Shown: positions 19,500 through 30,449, counted from the stretch's first letter. The stretch is DNA of 43,327 nt from Chromatiales bacterium (GCA_026982555.1 JALSGT010000146.1:1-43327); one strand, 5' to 3'. The notes: generated by a model not told the origin, from the letters alone. Program-made: numbers and translations.

Positions 19500-20699
19500 G
19501 TGAGCAAAAACCTTCCTCCCCTGCGCCTCAAAAAAAATGAAGAACGTCGCCTCAAGGCGGGCCACTTATGGGTCTATAGCAACGAAATCGATACCGACAA
19601 AACACCACTGAAAGATTTCTCCCCCGGCACAGCCGTCAGCATCGAAGATTCACAGGGTCATGTGCTGGGCAATGCCTACGTCAACCCGCATTCACTGATC
19701 AGCGCACGACTAGTGAGCCGGGATACAAAATATGTACTGGACCAATCGCTGATTACCCATCGCCTGAACATTGCCCTCTCATTACGCGAGCAATGTTTCG
19801 CGCACCCCTTTTATCGCCTGGTACACGGAGAGGGAGACAACCTGCCTGGACTGATAGTGGACCGCTTCGCGGATGTGCTGGTGGTACAAATCACCACAGC
19901 GGGTATGGAAATACAAAAACAGGCGATCATCGCCGCACTGGAAAAAACCCTCAAACCTGCGGCCATCGTATTGCGTAACGACACTCCCTCCCGCAAGGCC
20001 GAAGCACTGGACAGCTACGTCGAAACCGCCAGCGGCAAGTTGCCGGAGTCCGTGCGACTGGAAGAAAACAATACCCGTTTTGAAATCGATGTGCTCAACG
20101 GTCAAAAAACCGGCTGGTTTTACGACCACCGCATGAACCGCGCACGCATGCAGCATTACGTCAAAGACAAGCGGGTGCTGGATGTCTTCAGTTACATCGG
20201 AGGCTGGGGGATTCAGGCACTCACTGCCGGAGCCAATGAAGTGATGTGCATTGATACTTCAGCCAAAGCCGTTGATCGCATCCATCACAATGCCAGCCTG
20301 AACAACGTGGAAGATAAACTGGTGAGCGTAGAAGGCGACGCCTTCGAGGCACTAAAATCCCTGCGTCAGGAACGCGAACGTTTTGACGTGGTGATTATCG
20401 ACCCGCCTGCCTTCATTAAACGCAAGAAAGATTTTAAAGAAGGACTCACCGCCTACCGGCGCATTAATCAAATGGCCTTGCAGGTACTCAACAAAGGCGG
20501 CTATCTGATCAGCGCATCCTGCTCTTTTCATCTCACACGCACACAACTGCACGACACAATTCTAAAGGCCAGTCGTCATATTGATCGCAACGCGCAGATT
20601 ATCGAGCAAGGTCATCAAGGGCCGGATCATCCCGTACACCCGGCCATTGCAGAAACGGATTATTTAAAGGCGTTTATTACCCGCATTTTGTCGAATTGA
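19500..20699 (+). CDS. rlmI: 23S rRNA (cytosine-C5) methyltransferase RlmI-like (PUA + SAM methyltransferase)
   Basis: 399 aa; N-terminal PUA-like 'RLKAGHLWVYSNEID', 'DVFSYIGGWG', 'VIIDPPAFIKRKKDFKEG', 'SASCSFHL'. GTG start. Confidence 0.88.
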   Translation: MSKNLPPLRLKKNEERRLKAGHLWVYSNEIDTDKTPLKDFSPGTAVSIEDSQGHVLGNAYVNPHSLISARLVSRDTKYVLDQSLITHRLNIALSLREQCFAHPFYRLVHGEGDNLPGLIVDRFADVLVVQITTAGMEIQKQAIIAALEKTLKPAAIVLRNDTPSRKAEALDSYVETASGKLPESVRLEENNTRFEIDVLNGQKTGWFYDHRMNRARMQHYVKDKRVLDVFSYIGGWGIQALTAGANEVMCIDTSAKAVDRIHHNASLNNVEDKLVSVEGDAFEALKSLRQERERFDVVIIDPPAFIKRKKDFKEGLTAYRRINQMALQVLNKGGYLISASCSFHLTRTQLHDTILKASRHIDRNAQIIEQGHQGPDHPVHPAIAETDYLKAFITRILSN

Positions 20700-20827
20700 T
20701 ACATCAAGCAACATGCCTCTACATTCAACTCAGGTAGACCATCGATTAAGCAGAAAAAACACCCTTTTTCGGCACCAGGTGCTCACAAATACTGAACGAG
20801 CTGAGACAGGTGCAGGGGCATGTAACT

Positions 20828-21151
20828 TTATGGTTTCTTCACATCGTCCTCAGGTAAATCCACCTCAGAACGCACTCGCAAATGCAGGGCCGCTTTGGCC
20901 AGAAGGTGGGCGCTGACGGGGGCGGTCATGAACAGGAACAGGGTGACCAGCAATTCATGCAGGCTCACTTCTCCCCGGCTGCTGAAATAAACCATTGAGG
21001 CAATCAGCAACGCACCCAGACCCAGGGTTGTGGCTTTGGTGGGACCATGGAGCCGGGTGTAAAAATCCGGCAATCTCACCAGACCAATGGAGCCCACCAG
21101 CGCAAAACCGGCACCCAGAATCAGGAAAATCGAAATAATAATATCCAGCAT
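20828..21151 (-). CDS. mrpG: Na+/H+ antiporter subunit G
   Basis: 107 aa; 'GSIGLVRLPDFYTRLHGPTKATTLG'; last gene of the mrp operon. Confidence 0.9.
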   Translation of the reverse strand: MLDIIISIFLILGAGFALVGSIGLVRLPDFYTRLHGPTKATTLGLGALLIASMVYFSSRGEVSLHELLVTLFLFMTAPVSAHLLAKAALHLRVRSEVDLPEDDVKKP

Positions 21152-21163
21152 TTTATTCTCTGC

Positions 21164-21433
21164 CTATTCGATAATATCGCCGCGCAACAAGTATTTGCAC
21201 AATGCGATGGTGCCAATAAAGCCGATCATTGCAATCAGCAGCGCTGCCTCAAAGTAGGCTGAACTGGCCATGTATATACCCAGCAGCAGCAGCAGCGCGA
21301 TGGAATTGATATATAAAGTGTCCAGCGCCAGAATGCGGTCAGTCACATCCGGGCCAATCACCACCCGCCAGATATTCAGCACCAGTGCCAGAATGATCAG
21401 CGCCATGGCAATCAAAATAGCGGTTTCTAACAC
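21164..21433 (-). CDS. mrpF: Na+/H+ antiporter subunit F
   Basis: 89 aa; 'RVVIGPDVTDRILALDTL'. Confidence 0.9.
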   Translation of the reverse strand: MLETAILIAMALIILALVLNIWRVVIGPDVTDRILALDTLYINSIALLLLLGIYMASSAYFEAALLIAMIGFIGTIALCKYLLRGDIIE

Positions 21434-21924
21434 CCGAAAATCTCCTTAATGGGCGCTTCATAGCGCGATTTGATTTCAGCAATCAGGGCGGCTTCATCAT
21501 CCACATCCAGACCATGTACCAACAATGTACGGTGATCACCGCTCACATCAATGGAAACAGTTCCTGGCGTCAGGGATATGGTCGCTGCCAATACGGTGAT
21601 GGCAAAATCATTGTCCATATCCAGGGGATAGCGAACAAATGCCGGACGCAGTTTCCGGCGGGGGCTCAGGATCAGCTTTGCTACCTGAATATTGGCCACG
21701 GTAATATCCCACAGAACCAGCAGCAGAAAGCGCAGCGCCAGCCCCGGTTTATGCAAATGAAGCTGGTCTGCCCAAAAGCTGGCCGTGACCCAGGGCAATA
21801 CCAGCGCGATAACGGAACCTAACAGGATGTGCCCTGCGGATAGCGTATTGTTTAATAACAACCACACCACCAGCAACACCAGACTGAAAATGGGATGAGG
21901 TAACAAGCGTTTTACAATCTTCAT
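21427..21924 (-). CDS. mrpE: Na+/H+ antiporter subunit E
   Basis: 165 aa; 'VLAATISLTPGTVSIDVSGDHRTLLVHGLDV'. Confidence 0.9.
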   Translation of the reverse strand: MKIVKRLLPHPIFSLVLLVVWLLLNNTLSAGHILLGSVIALVLPWVTASFWADQLHLHKPGLALRFLLLVLWDITVANIQVAKLILSPRRKLRPAFVRYPLDMDNDFAITVLAATISLTPGTVSIDVSGDHRTLLVHGLDVDDEAALIAEIKSRYEAPIKEIFGC

Positions 21925-23459
21925 CAGCCGCCCTCCGTCAGCGCCGCTGCTGACGCTTGCTGCGGCCCCAGTACACCTTCAATATATTGCATGGGCTGCA
22001 TCAGCTGTTCTGCGGTTGCGGTGGTAAACCCGCTCACTGCATCACCATAAATAGCCAACAATGGGCTGCTTAATAACAAGGCTGTGACAGCGAGCAGCGA
22101 AACACTTTCCATACGCACACCGGTTATTGCCGTGTCATCGGTCTTTAAAAACAGCGTACTGCCCGTCCGGCTCAAGGCGATCAAGGCAAAAAAGCTGGCG
22201 ATTAATATCACCGACCAGAACCAGGCCACACCGGGCTGTTGCACCGCCGACTGTAGCAGCAGCAGTTTGCCAATAAAACCGCTCAGTGGCGGCAGACCCA
22301 CCACAGCCAGCGCGCCGATGAAAAACATTGTGGACAGTAACAATGGCTGGGTCACTGTCGGCCCGGTACGCAGCTCACTGCCCACATCACCCCGTTGACG
22401 GACAATGATATCCGCCAGTAAAAACAGCCCTCCGGTGATCAGGGTGGAATGCATTAAATAGTAGAGTGATGCCGCCATGGATTCTACCGACAACAGTCCC
22501 ACACCGGCGATCAAAGTACCCACTGATACCACCACCAGATAAGCCACCTGTTTGCGCAGGCAACGCGATGCCAGCACACCAAAGGCTCCGAGAGCCAGCG
22601 TCACCAGCCCCAACGGCAACAACCAGGGTTGTGCCAAATTAGCCAGCGCCCCGGCTTCGATACCAAACACCAGCATAAAAACACGGATAATCGAATAAAC
22701 GCCCACCTTGGTCATAATCGCAAACAGGGCGGCCACGGGTGCCGATGCCACACCGTAGGCATTAGGCAACCAGAAATACAGTGGCAACAGCGCCGCCTTC
22801 AAGCCGAACACCACCATCAACAGCAGTGCTGAAATATGTATCAGCCGTAACTGTTCAGGGTCTGCCTGGGCAACCTTGACCGCCAGATCGGCCATGTTAA
22901 GGGTGCCGAGTATGCCGTAGAGGGTGCCGACTGCAATCAAAAACAGCCCTGAACCGGCAAGGTTAAGAATGACATAGTGAAGTCCGGCCCGGCTGCGCTG
23001 CGGTCCACCACCGTGCAACAACAAACCGTAGGAGGCAATCAGCAGGATTTCAAAGAAAACAAACAGATTAAACAAATCCCCGGTGAGAAAGGCTCCGTTG
23101 AGCCCCATTAATTGCATGTGGAACAACACATGAAAATGACGGCCATCCCGGTCCTGCCCATTGCAGGCGTATAACAGGCTGAATAACGCCAGCACCGAGG
23201 TCAGCAACACCATCAAGGCGCTCAGCCGGTCCAGCACCAGCACAATGCCAAACGGTGCGACCCAGTTTCCCACCGCATAAACTTGATACTCCCCTGCCAG
23301 GGTGGCATTCAGCAAAACAATGGCAACCAGCACCAGGCCTGACATGGCCAGCAGACTGATACACCGCTTCACCGTTCGCCCCATGTGCGCAGTCAGCAAC
23401 ATCAGAATCGCTGCCGTCATGGGCAGCAACACAGGCATGATCAACCAATGATCCATCAT
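21924..23459 (-). CDS. mrpD: Na+/H+ antiporter subunit D
   Basis: 511 aa proton-translocating family protein; 'FGLKAALLPLYFWLPNAYGVASAPVAALFAIMTKVGVY'. Confidence 0.92.
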   Translation of the reverse strand: MMDHWLIMPVLLPMTAAILMLLTAHMGRTVKRCISLLAMSGLVLVAIVLLNATLAGEYQVYAVGNWVAPFGIVLVLDRLSALMVLLTSVLALFSLLYACNGQDRDGRHFHVLFHMQLMGLNGAFLTGDLFNLFVFFEILLIASYGLLLHGGGPQRSRAGLHYVILNLAGSGLFLIAVGTLYGILGTLNMADLAVKVAQADPEQLRLIHISALLLMVVFGLKAALLPLYFWLPNAYGVASAPVAALFAIMTKVGVYSIIRVFMLVFGIEAGALANLAQPWLLPLGLVTLALGAFGVLASRCLRKQVAYLVVVSVGTLIAGVGLLSVESMAASLYYLMHSTLITGGLFLLADIIVRQRGDVGSELRTGPTVTQPLLLSTMFFIGALAVVGLPPLSGFIGKLLLLQSAVQQPGVAWFWSVILIASFFALIALSRTGSTLFLKTDDTAITGVRMESVSLLAVTALLLSSPLLAIYGDAVSGFTTATAEQLMQPMQYIEGVLGPQQASAAALTEGG

Positions 23460-23788
23460 TTACCTGCCTTCCCGTCCACATGATCATTACCCAGATCACC
23501 AAAGGCACGAATCGCCAGCACCACCAGAAAGGCGGTCATACCAAAACCGATAACAATCGCGGTCAATACCAGTGCCTGCGGTAACGGGTCGGCATAGGCT
23601 GCCGCATCCGGCGAAATCAGAGCCGCCGCATTACTGACCAGTCGTCCCGAGGCAAACAGGAACAGGTTAACCCCATAAGACAACAGGGTCAGACCGATCA
23701 CCACATCCATGGTGCGCGCGCGCAACATCAGATAAATCCCGCAGGCAACCAGAAAACCAATTGCCGTCGAAATCAGAACCTCCATCAA
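23456..23788 (-). CDS. mrpC: Na+/H+ antiporter subunit C
   Basis: 110 aa, NuoK-like; 'GLTLLSYGVNLFLFASGR', 'DPLPQALVLTAIVIGFGMTAF'. Confidence 0.92.
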   Translation of the reverse strand: MMEVLISTAIGFLVACGIYLMLRARTMDVVIGLTLLSYGVNLFLFASGRLVSNAAALISPDAAAYADPLPQALVLTAIVIGFGMTAFLVVLAIRAFGDLGNDHVDGKAGK

Positions 23789-26598
23789 CGACTCTCCTCT
23801 TTGTTGGATACCGGCCGTGGTGCCAGTGGCCCGCTTAATTTGCCCAGCTCGGCGAGGATGACCATGGTGATACCCACCACCGTTAAAAATACGCCCAGAT
23901 CAAAGACCATCGCACTTGCTACCTCAAATTTGCCCACCACCGGCCAATACAGGTAAGTAAAGGTGGTGGTCATAAACGGATAACCCACCACCCAACTGGC
24001 CGCGCCGGTCAACAGAGACAAAATCAGGCCGACGGCAATCACCTTGAAGTAGTTGATACGCAATCGCGCCTGTGTCCACTCAACACCACTGGCCAGATAT
24101 TGCAATATCAGTGCGATGCCCACCACCAGCCCGGCAATAAACCCGCCACCCGGTGCATTGTGCCCCCGCAACATCAAATAGAGCGCCACCATCAACGCCA
24201 GCGGTAACAGTGGTCGCGACACCACCTCCAGCAACAGCGGGGGTTTGGCGGATGCCCAGCCATAGCGGCCTGGATCGTTGGGTTTAATCACCAGATTTTG
24301 CAACAGTGCGTGAATACCAATGGCGGCAATCGCCAACACCGTGATTTCACCAAAGGTATCAAAGCCACGGAAATCCACCAGGATCACATTCACCACATTG
24401 CTACCACCACCACCGGGCACGCTCTGCTCCAGATAAAAACCGGAAAGCGTCTCAAACGGTGAAGTCAATACGGCCCAGGTCAGACCCGCCACGCCAATGC
24501 CTGCGCCCCCTGCCAGAGCCGCGTCCCGCCAGCGCCGGGCATTGCCGGAATCCGCCATCGTTTCTTGAGGCATAAAATGCAGGGCGAGCAAGAGGAGAAT
24601 AATAGTGACCACTTCCACCGAAAGCTGGGTCAGCGCCAGATCAGGCGCAGAAAAATAAACAAAGAGTAACGAGAGACACAAACCCACTACACCAAGCATC
24701 ACCAGCGCGGGCAAGCGATGGCGATGAAGAAGCACGGTGCCAACCCCGGCCAGAATCAGGCCGATCAATATCGCAATCGCCACCCCGTTAAACGGAATAG
24801 AGGAACTCGACATCGAGAAGTTGATCGCACCATGCTGAGCCGCCGCATAAAGGCCCACCGTTACTGCGGCACCCACCAGAAGTGCCATATAGCGTTGCAG
24901 GGAACCGTTTTCCAGCAAACGGGTAAGCCAGCGGGCAGCATCCAGCAATCCTCTGATCATCTTGTCAAAGATCTGTTTGGCACCAAATTCTCCCGGCAGC
25001 AAACGGGCGTGCAAGGCAAACAGGTAATGACGCGATAGATAAAACAGAACGCCGCCCACCAAGGCGACAAAACTCATCATCAGCGCGAGATTAAAGCCAT
25101 GCCAGATGGCCAGGCTGTACTCCGGCAAAGGAGCCTGCAATACCCCACTGGCCGCTGTCGCCAGCAACGGACCCACGGTAAAGGCGGGGAATATCCCTAC
25201 CAGCAGACACAAGGTTACCAATACCTCAACAGGTATCTTCATCCAGCGCGGAGGTTCATGTGGCACTTTGGGCAGGTTATTGGGCTCACCATTGAAAAAC
25301 ACATCGTGAATAAAGCGCAGCGAATAGGCCACTGCAAACACACCCGCCAGGGTTGCCAGCGCAGGAATCAGCCATGCCCAGTCATCAAAACGCTGCAATT
25401 CCAATGTCTCAACAAAGAACATTTCTTTACTCAGGAAACCGTTAAGTAATGGCACACCGGCCATCGCCGCCGCCGCCACCATCGCCAACACCGCCGTGTA
25501 AGGCATGTATTTGAATAATCCATTCAGACGGCGCATATCCCGCGTTCCCGCCTCATGGTCAATAATGCCTGCCGCCATAAACAGCGAAGCCTTGAACGTG
25601 GCGTGATTGATAATATGAAACACCCCGGCAACCGCTGCCAGTGGTGTGCCGAAACCAAATAACAGGGTAATCAGTCCCAGCTGGCTGATGGTCGAATAAG
25701 CCAGCAGCCCCTTAAGATCATGTCTGAACAGCGCAACATAGGCGGCAAACACCAGAGTCACCAACCCGGCAGTGGTCACCAGATAAAACCATAAATCGCC
25801 ACCGGACAGGGCCGGATGCATACGTGCCAACAGAAAAACACCAGCTTTAACCATGGTTGCCGAATGCAGGTAGGCGCTGACCGGCGTGGGTGCCGCCATG
25901 GCATGAGGCAACCAGAAATGGAAGGGGAATTGTGCGGATTTGGTAAACGCCCCCAGCAGAATCAGAATCAGGGTGGGCGCGAACAGATCATGGTTTTGAA
26001 TCAAATCCGCCGAGGCCAGCACCACCGACAGCTCGTAACTGCCCACAATCTCACCCAGCAACAGAATACCGGCCAGCAAACAAAGACCACCACCACCGGT
26101 TATCGCCAGCGCAATACGCGCCCCCTGACGGGCATCGGCACGGTGACGCCAAAAACTGACCAGCAGAAATGAAGTAAGGCTGGTCAGCTCCCAGAAAATC
26201 AACAACAGAATCAGGTTTTCCGACAACACCACACCCAGCATCGCCCCCATGAAAAGCATCATAAAAGCAAAAAATTTGGACATGGAATCTTTGGGCGACA
26301 GGTAATACGCCGCGTAGAGAATCACCAACAGACCGATGCCAAGAATCAACAGGCCAAACAACAGACCCAGCCCATCAAGACGGAACGAGAAATAGAGGCC
26401 AAAATCCGCCATCCAGGCCCAGCTGCTCACCAAAACCTCGCCGGCAAACACTTGTGGCGCAAGACTTAACAACAAGCCCAGTGCGATGGCCGTCAATGCC
26501 CCCGCCATCAACGCCGCGGCCATGCGGCCACGGGCGCCCGCCACAGGCACCAGCAAGGCACCCAGCAAAGGGATCAGAACAATCAGTAAAAGGGTCAT
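23785..26598 (-). CDS. mrpA: Fused Na+/H+ antiporter subunits A and B
   Basis: 937 aa; NuoL-like N-terminus ('HFWLPHAMAAPTPVSAYLHSATMVKAG') and MrpB-like C-terminus ('RPLLPLALMVALYLMLRGHNAPGGGFIAGLV'). Confidence 0.92.
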   Translation of the reverse strand: MTLLLIVLIPLLGALLVPVAGARGRMAAALMAGALTAIALGLLLSLAPQVFAGEVLVSSWAWMADFGLYFSFRLDGLGLLFGLLILGIGLLVILYAAYYLSPKDSMSKFFAFMMLFMGAMLGVVLSENLILLLIFWELTSLTSFLLVSFWRHRADARQGARIALAITGGGGLCLLAGILLLGEIVGSYELSVVLASADLIQNHDLFAPTLILILLGAFTKSAQFPFHFWLPHAMAAPTPVSAYLHSATMVKAGVFLLARMHPALSGGDLWFYLVTTAGLVTLVFAAYVALFRHDLKGLLAYSTISQLGLITLLFGFGTPLAAVAGVFHIINHATFKASLFMAAGIIDHEAGTRDMRRLNGLFKYMPYTAVLAMVAAAAMAGVPLLNGFLSKEMFFVETLELQRFDDWAWLIPALATLAGVFAVAYSLRFIHDVFFNGEPNNLPKVPHEPPRWMKIPVEVLVTLCLLVGIFPAFTVGPLLATAASGVLQAPLPEYSLAIWHGFNLALMMSFVALVGGVLFYLSRHYLFALHARLLPGEFGAKQIFDKMIRGLLDAARWLTRLLENGSLQRYMALLVGAAVTVGLYAAAQHGAINFSMSSSSIPFNGVAIAILIGLILAGVGTVLLHRHRLPALVMLGVVGLCLSLLFVYFSAPDLALTQLSVEVVTIILLLLALHFMPQETMADSGNARRWRDAALAGGAGIGVAGLTWAVLTSPFETLSGFYLEQSVPGGGGSNVVNVILVDFRGFDTFGEITVLAIAAIGIHALLQNLVIKPNDPGRYGWASAKPPLLLEVVSRPLLPLALMVALYLMLRGHNAPGGGFIAGLVVGIALILQYLASGVEWTQARLRINYFKVIAVGLILSLLTGAASWVVGYPFMTTTFTYLYWPVVGKFEVASAMVFDLGVFLTVVGITMVILAELGKLSGPLAPRPVSNKEESR

Positions 26599-26835
26599 GT
26601 GATAACAGGTCTACCTGATTACGAAATGAAACTCAGCCATGCAGAAATCCTTCAAGTCTGGCCACTAAGCTCAGCGGGTTGCGATGCTCTATTTAGGCAC
26701 GCCTGCCTGAAATAACGAATATTTCGTCCATTTTCAAGCGCTTATAAACAAAGCCATCACTTCATTCCAGGCTGCCAGGGCGCGGAATTTTTAGTGTTTT
26801 TCTCTGCGGCCTCTGCGTTTATAACACCTCACTTG

Positions 26836-26947
26836 TCAGCCGGTTCCGCTGGGGGGCGCAAGCCACCACCCACCTACGGTACGCCGCTTTTGTTCACTTA
26901 AATAACATTGGGGTGTACAGGGCCATATTGCCTTTGGTACCGGCTGA
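26836..26947. repeat. 112-bp segment bounded by 12-bp inverted repeats (MITE-like or structured element)
   Basis: TCAGCCGGTTCC at 26836-26847 versus GGTACCGGCTGA at 26936-26947 (11/12 complementary), in the mrpA-rpoS intergenic region. Confidence 0.4.
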
Positions 26948-27420
26948 GCTTTACGGGTAATCAGGCAGGCCTATATTTTTGTTAAATGACAAAAATGCTG
27001 AAAACGTGACAAGCCAGACATCACTGGACAAACCCTCTTAACACGCCTAAGCACATATCTCCCGACAGAAGCGCATTTTTTGCGTAATATACCCACTTGC
27101 AGTGATAAATGTAAGCCTCGGGGACGCGCACAAAAGAATATCCTGATTTGACGCGCAGATTTGTCCTGCCCCCCGCCCTTCCGGATCTCGTTGACAGGCC
27201 GCCCGCCAAAAACGTGGAAACAGTCCTTCACATAAGAATGGCCGCACAACTTCGGTCAGTCGAATAAATGACTTGACCAATCAGTAACACACACTTTTGC
27301 CACCCGACATGTGTTGCGCCAACCATTCCCCCCGATGAACTGTACGTGCCCAACAGGCATACAGCTCGACGGCAATCAGCGCGCTCAACCTAAAATCCAG
27401 GCAAAGCAACAACAAAACAA

Positions 27421-28488
27421 CTATTTCAAAATAGTATCAACAGAATAACCTTCGCGTTCCATAACTGCACGCAGACGTTTCAGGGCTTCCAGCTGAATTT
27501 GCCGCACGCGCTCACGGGTAACCCCCAGCGCATTGCCAACTTCTTCCAGCGTGGCTACATCCCGGCCATGCAAACCAAAACGACGTTCCACGACTTCACG
27601 TTGTTTTTCGTTAATCTGGCCCAGCCACATTTCCAGGCAGTCATGCATGTCTTCATTTTGCAGCAGCACCGAAGGGTCAACGTTGTATTCATCGGCAATA
27701 CCATCTAACACCGATTTATCGCTATCCCGCCCCATAGGGACATCCACCGAAGTCACACGCTCATTCAATCCCAACATACGCTTTACATCGTTGATCGGTT
27801 TGTCGAGCATGTGGGCAATTTCTTCGGGGCTGGGCTCATGATCCAGTGTTTGCGCCAAATGTCGTGCCGCACGCAGATAGATATTGATTTCTTTTACGAC
27901 ATGAATGGGTAAACGAATAGTGCGCGTCTGGTTCATGATACCGCGCTCGATGGTCTGGCGAATCCACCACGTTGCATAAGTGGAAAAACGAAATCCGCGC
28001 TCGGGGTCAAACTTCTCCACCGCACGAATCAGTCCCAGATTACCTTCTTCGATGAGATCCAGTAGTGCGAGGCCACGATTCAAATACCGTCGCGCAATTT
28101 TCACCACTAAACGCAGGTTGCTTTCAATCATGTGTCGCCGCGCATCCATATCACCTTTTTGGATACGGCGGGCAATGGTGACTTCTTCCTCCGCATTAAG
28201 CAGAGCCGAAAAACCAATTTCCCCCAGATACAGGCGAGTGGCATCCAGATCACGCTCAGAAATATCTTTGCGGCTGGCAGTGCGTCGTTCTTTACGTCGC
28301 ACCGGCTTTTCTTCGCCGGGTTCTTCAATCGATTTTATTTTGTCGGCATCAACATCGTTATCAGTAATGACTTCAACAATATCATTGTCCAGAATATCGT
28401 TTTCATCATCCAATATTGTTTCTTCTGGCGTATCCGTGTCCACGTTCATTTTCGTTTTATCATCCTCACCTAACATTCTGTCAGACAC
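27421..28488 (-). CDS. rpoS: RNA polymerase sigma factor RpoS
   Basis: 355 aa sigma-70 family; '[19 protein letters not shown]', '[35 protein letters not shown]'; downstream of nlpD. Confidence 0.95.
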   Translation of the reverse strand: MSDRMLGEDDKTKMNVDTDTPEETILDDENDILDNDIVEVITDNDVDADKIKSIEEPGEEKPVRRKERRTASRKDISERDLDATRLYLGEIGFSALLNAEEEVTIARRIQKGDMDARRHMIESNLRLVVKIARRYLNRGLALLDLIEEGNLGLIRAVEKFDPERGFRFSTYATWWIRQTIERGIMNQTRTIRLPIHVVKEINIYLRAARHLAQTLDHEPSPEEIAHMLDKPINDVKRMLGLNERVTSVDVPMGRDSDKSVLDGIADEYNVDPSVLLQNEDMHDCLEMWLGQINEKQREVVERRFGLHGRDVATLEEVGNALGVTRERVRQIQLEALKRLRAVMEREGYSVDTILK

Positions 28489-28541
28489 CTGTTGTTATAT
28501 ACCCAAAACAATCTGAACCCAGGTATGTTTCGAGAAAATTT

Positions 28542-29468
28542 TCATTTGGGCAAATACCGCAGGGGATCAACCGGTTTTCCATTTTGCCTGATTTCAAAGT
28601 GTAATTTTGCCCGGTTATCATTAATAAAGTTATCGCCCAGATTTCCCGTGCGTCCCATATCAGCAATACGTTGGCCTGCTTTCACTATATCGCCTTCCTT
28701 AACTCGCAGTTTTTGGTTGTGCGCATAAGCACTTAAATACCGGTCATTGTGCTTGATAATAATAAGCCGACCGTATCGAACAAGTCCACTGCCAGCATAC
28801 ACTACTCGACCAGTGGCTGCTGCCAATACCGGACTGCCTTTTTCACCCGCGATATCCAGACCTTGCCGGGCCGGGTTATCCGCCAGAAATGTTCGCAATA
28901 TACGTCGCTGTTTGGTGGGCCAGCGCCAGCCGGATTTGCCTGTAAATGATTTGGGCGGAGTGGTGTCGGTCTGATTAAACACGCGTTTAACCGCTGTTTT
29001 TGCAGCAGCAACCACACTTTGCACATCGTGTTTTTCTGCTTCGTTTGTTCTCGTCACATTCGATTTATCCAGCGCCACTGCCCTTTGCTCCCGGCTAACA
29101 TTGCCGGTGGTTTTGCTCATGGTTTCGACAGATGAACCACCCGCTTCAATAACGGGTGCCGGGGTTTTGCGCGATGAAGGACTTTTCCCTTTTTGGACAC
29201 TGGCGCTACGGTATTTCTGTGATGAGGAAATATTTTTTCCTGACGGTGGAGCAACACGAACACGTTGCCCGGGAGTTAACGTGTACGGTGGTTGAATGTT
29301 ATTCCAGCGAGCAAGTTGCCGGTAATCGTACCCGTACACCCAGCCAATGGAATACAGGGTTTCTCCACGCTCTACACGATGAAAAATGTGCCCCCCACAA
29401 GCAGTGAGCAACATCAGTAACAACATAAGACTCAGAATATATATTTTACCGGGAAGCATAAAAACCAT
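28542..29468 (-). CDS. nlpD: LysM/M23 peptidoglycan DD-metallopeptidase-family lipoprotein NlpD
   Basis: 308 aa; lipobox 'LLTACGG', LysM 'HRVERGETLYSIGWVYGYDYRQLARWNNI', degenerate M23 domain; adjacent to rpoS. Confidence 0.92.
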   Translation of the reverse strand: MVFMLPGKIYILSLMLLLMLLTACGGHIFHRVERGETLYSIGWVYGYDYRQLARWNNIQPPYTLTPGQRVRVAPPSGKNISSSQKYRSASVQKGKSPSSRKTPAPVIEAGGSSVETMSKTTGNVSREQRAVALDKSNVTRTNEAEKHDVQSVVAAAKTAVKRVFNQTDTTPPKSFTGKSGWRWPTKQRRILRTFLADNPARQGLDIAGEKGSPVLAAATGRVVYAGSGLVRYGRLIIIKHNDRYLSAYAHNQKLRVKEGDIVKAGQRIADMGRTGNLGDNFINDNRAKLHFEIRQNGKPVDPLRYLPK

Positions 29469-29508
29469 AAGCGCAGTTAACGCAACTCACACAGTAAATG
29501 CAACCGGG

Positions 29509-30090
29509 CTAATAAAACTGATGCCAGGCTAACGCCGCTATGATGACGATGACCAGCCCCCAGCCCAACCAGTCCACGTATTTTTTAATCGTGTGCTCCA
29601 TGCGTTCTCCACCCCACACAATGAGTGCCGTGACCAAAAAAAAACGGGCACCGCGCCCTGCCAAAGAGGCCAGTACAAAGGGTAAAAAGGCCATGGAAAT
29701 AGCACCAGCGGCAACAGTAAAAATTTTATAGGGTATCGGGGAAAAGCCAGCAATCAAAATTGCCCAGATGCCCCACTGCTCAAACCAATCCACTGCCAAT
29801 TGGTATTTGTCGCCATAACCGGCATCCATCACCCAGGGTTCGATGGCATCAAATGCCAAATAACCAATCAAGTATCCCAGCATGCCGCCCGCCACTGAAG
29901 CCACCGTGGTCATTGTCGCGTACCGCCAGGCTTTTTTGTTGTCAGCCAAGGCCATGGGAGCCAGCATCACATCCGGCGGAATCGGGAAAAAAGAGGATTC
30001 AGCAAAGCTCAAACCCGCCAGATACCATTGCGCATGTCGGTGTACAGCCCAGCGCATGGCATGCTCGTACAAACTGGAAAATAATTTCAT
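29509..30090 (-). CDS. YqaA/DedA-family membrane protein
   Basis: 193 aa; 'SFAESSFFPIPPDVMLAPMAL', 'GFSPIPYKIFTVAAGA'. Confidence 0.88.
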   Translation of the reverse strand: MKLFSSLYEHAMRWAVHRHAQWYLAGLSFAESSFFPIPPDVMLAPMALADNKKAWRYATMTTVASVAGGMLGYLIGYLAFDAIEPWVMDAGYGDKYQLAVDWFEQWGIWAILIAGFSPIPYKIFTVAAGAISMAFLPFVLASLAGRGARFFLVTALIVWGGERMEHTIKKYVDWLGWGLVIVIIAALAWHQFY

Positions 30091-30190
30091 AGGTTATTCA
30101 ATGACCTCGTTTTTTCTGTGTGGCAATTTTTTATGAGCCCCAACATAAAGACGCCAGGACACAAGAGTGTTTTTCGGTGTGATTTCGATA

Positions 30191-30429
30191 ATCCTAAATT
30201 CCGCAGTTGACCATTTAGAGGGTGTAATAACACATTGATAAACATTATGTTTTGAGTTTTTGTTGAGCCCACTTGCTGGGTGAGCCACTATGACCGGTAT
30301 AGCACGTTGCTTTTTGCGCCTGGCCGCGTTGCGAATCGTCGCAATAGCGGGCTATTACTCCTCATCGCGCCTTGCCAGCCACAAAATTCAACGCACTCTA
30401 CCGGCCATTCAACTGCGGATTTTAGGATA
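30191..30429. repeat. Dispersed inverted-repeat (MITE-like) element, copy B, about 240 bp
   Basis: Left end atcctaaattccgcagttgacc (30191-30212) and right end ggccattcaactgcggattttaggat (30403-30428) are inverted complements. The interior contains further palindromes (ttgcgaatcgtcgcaa, aatagcgggctatt). Confidence 0.75.
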
Positions 30430-30449
30430 ATTCAGCGATTTTAGCCGCG

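Noticed and set aside
27980-28516. 178-aa Arg/Ser-rich ORF antisense to rpoS
   Set aside because: Shadow ORF; rpoS on the other strand is unambiguous.
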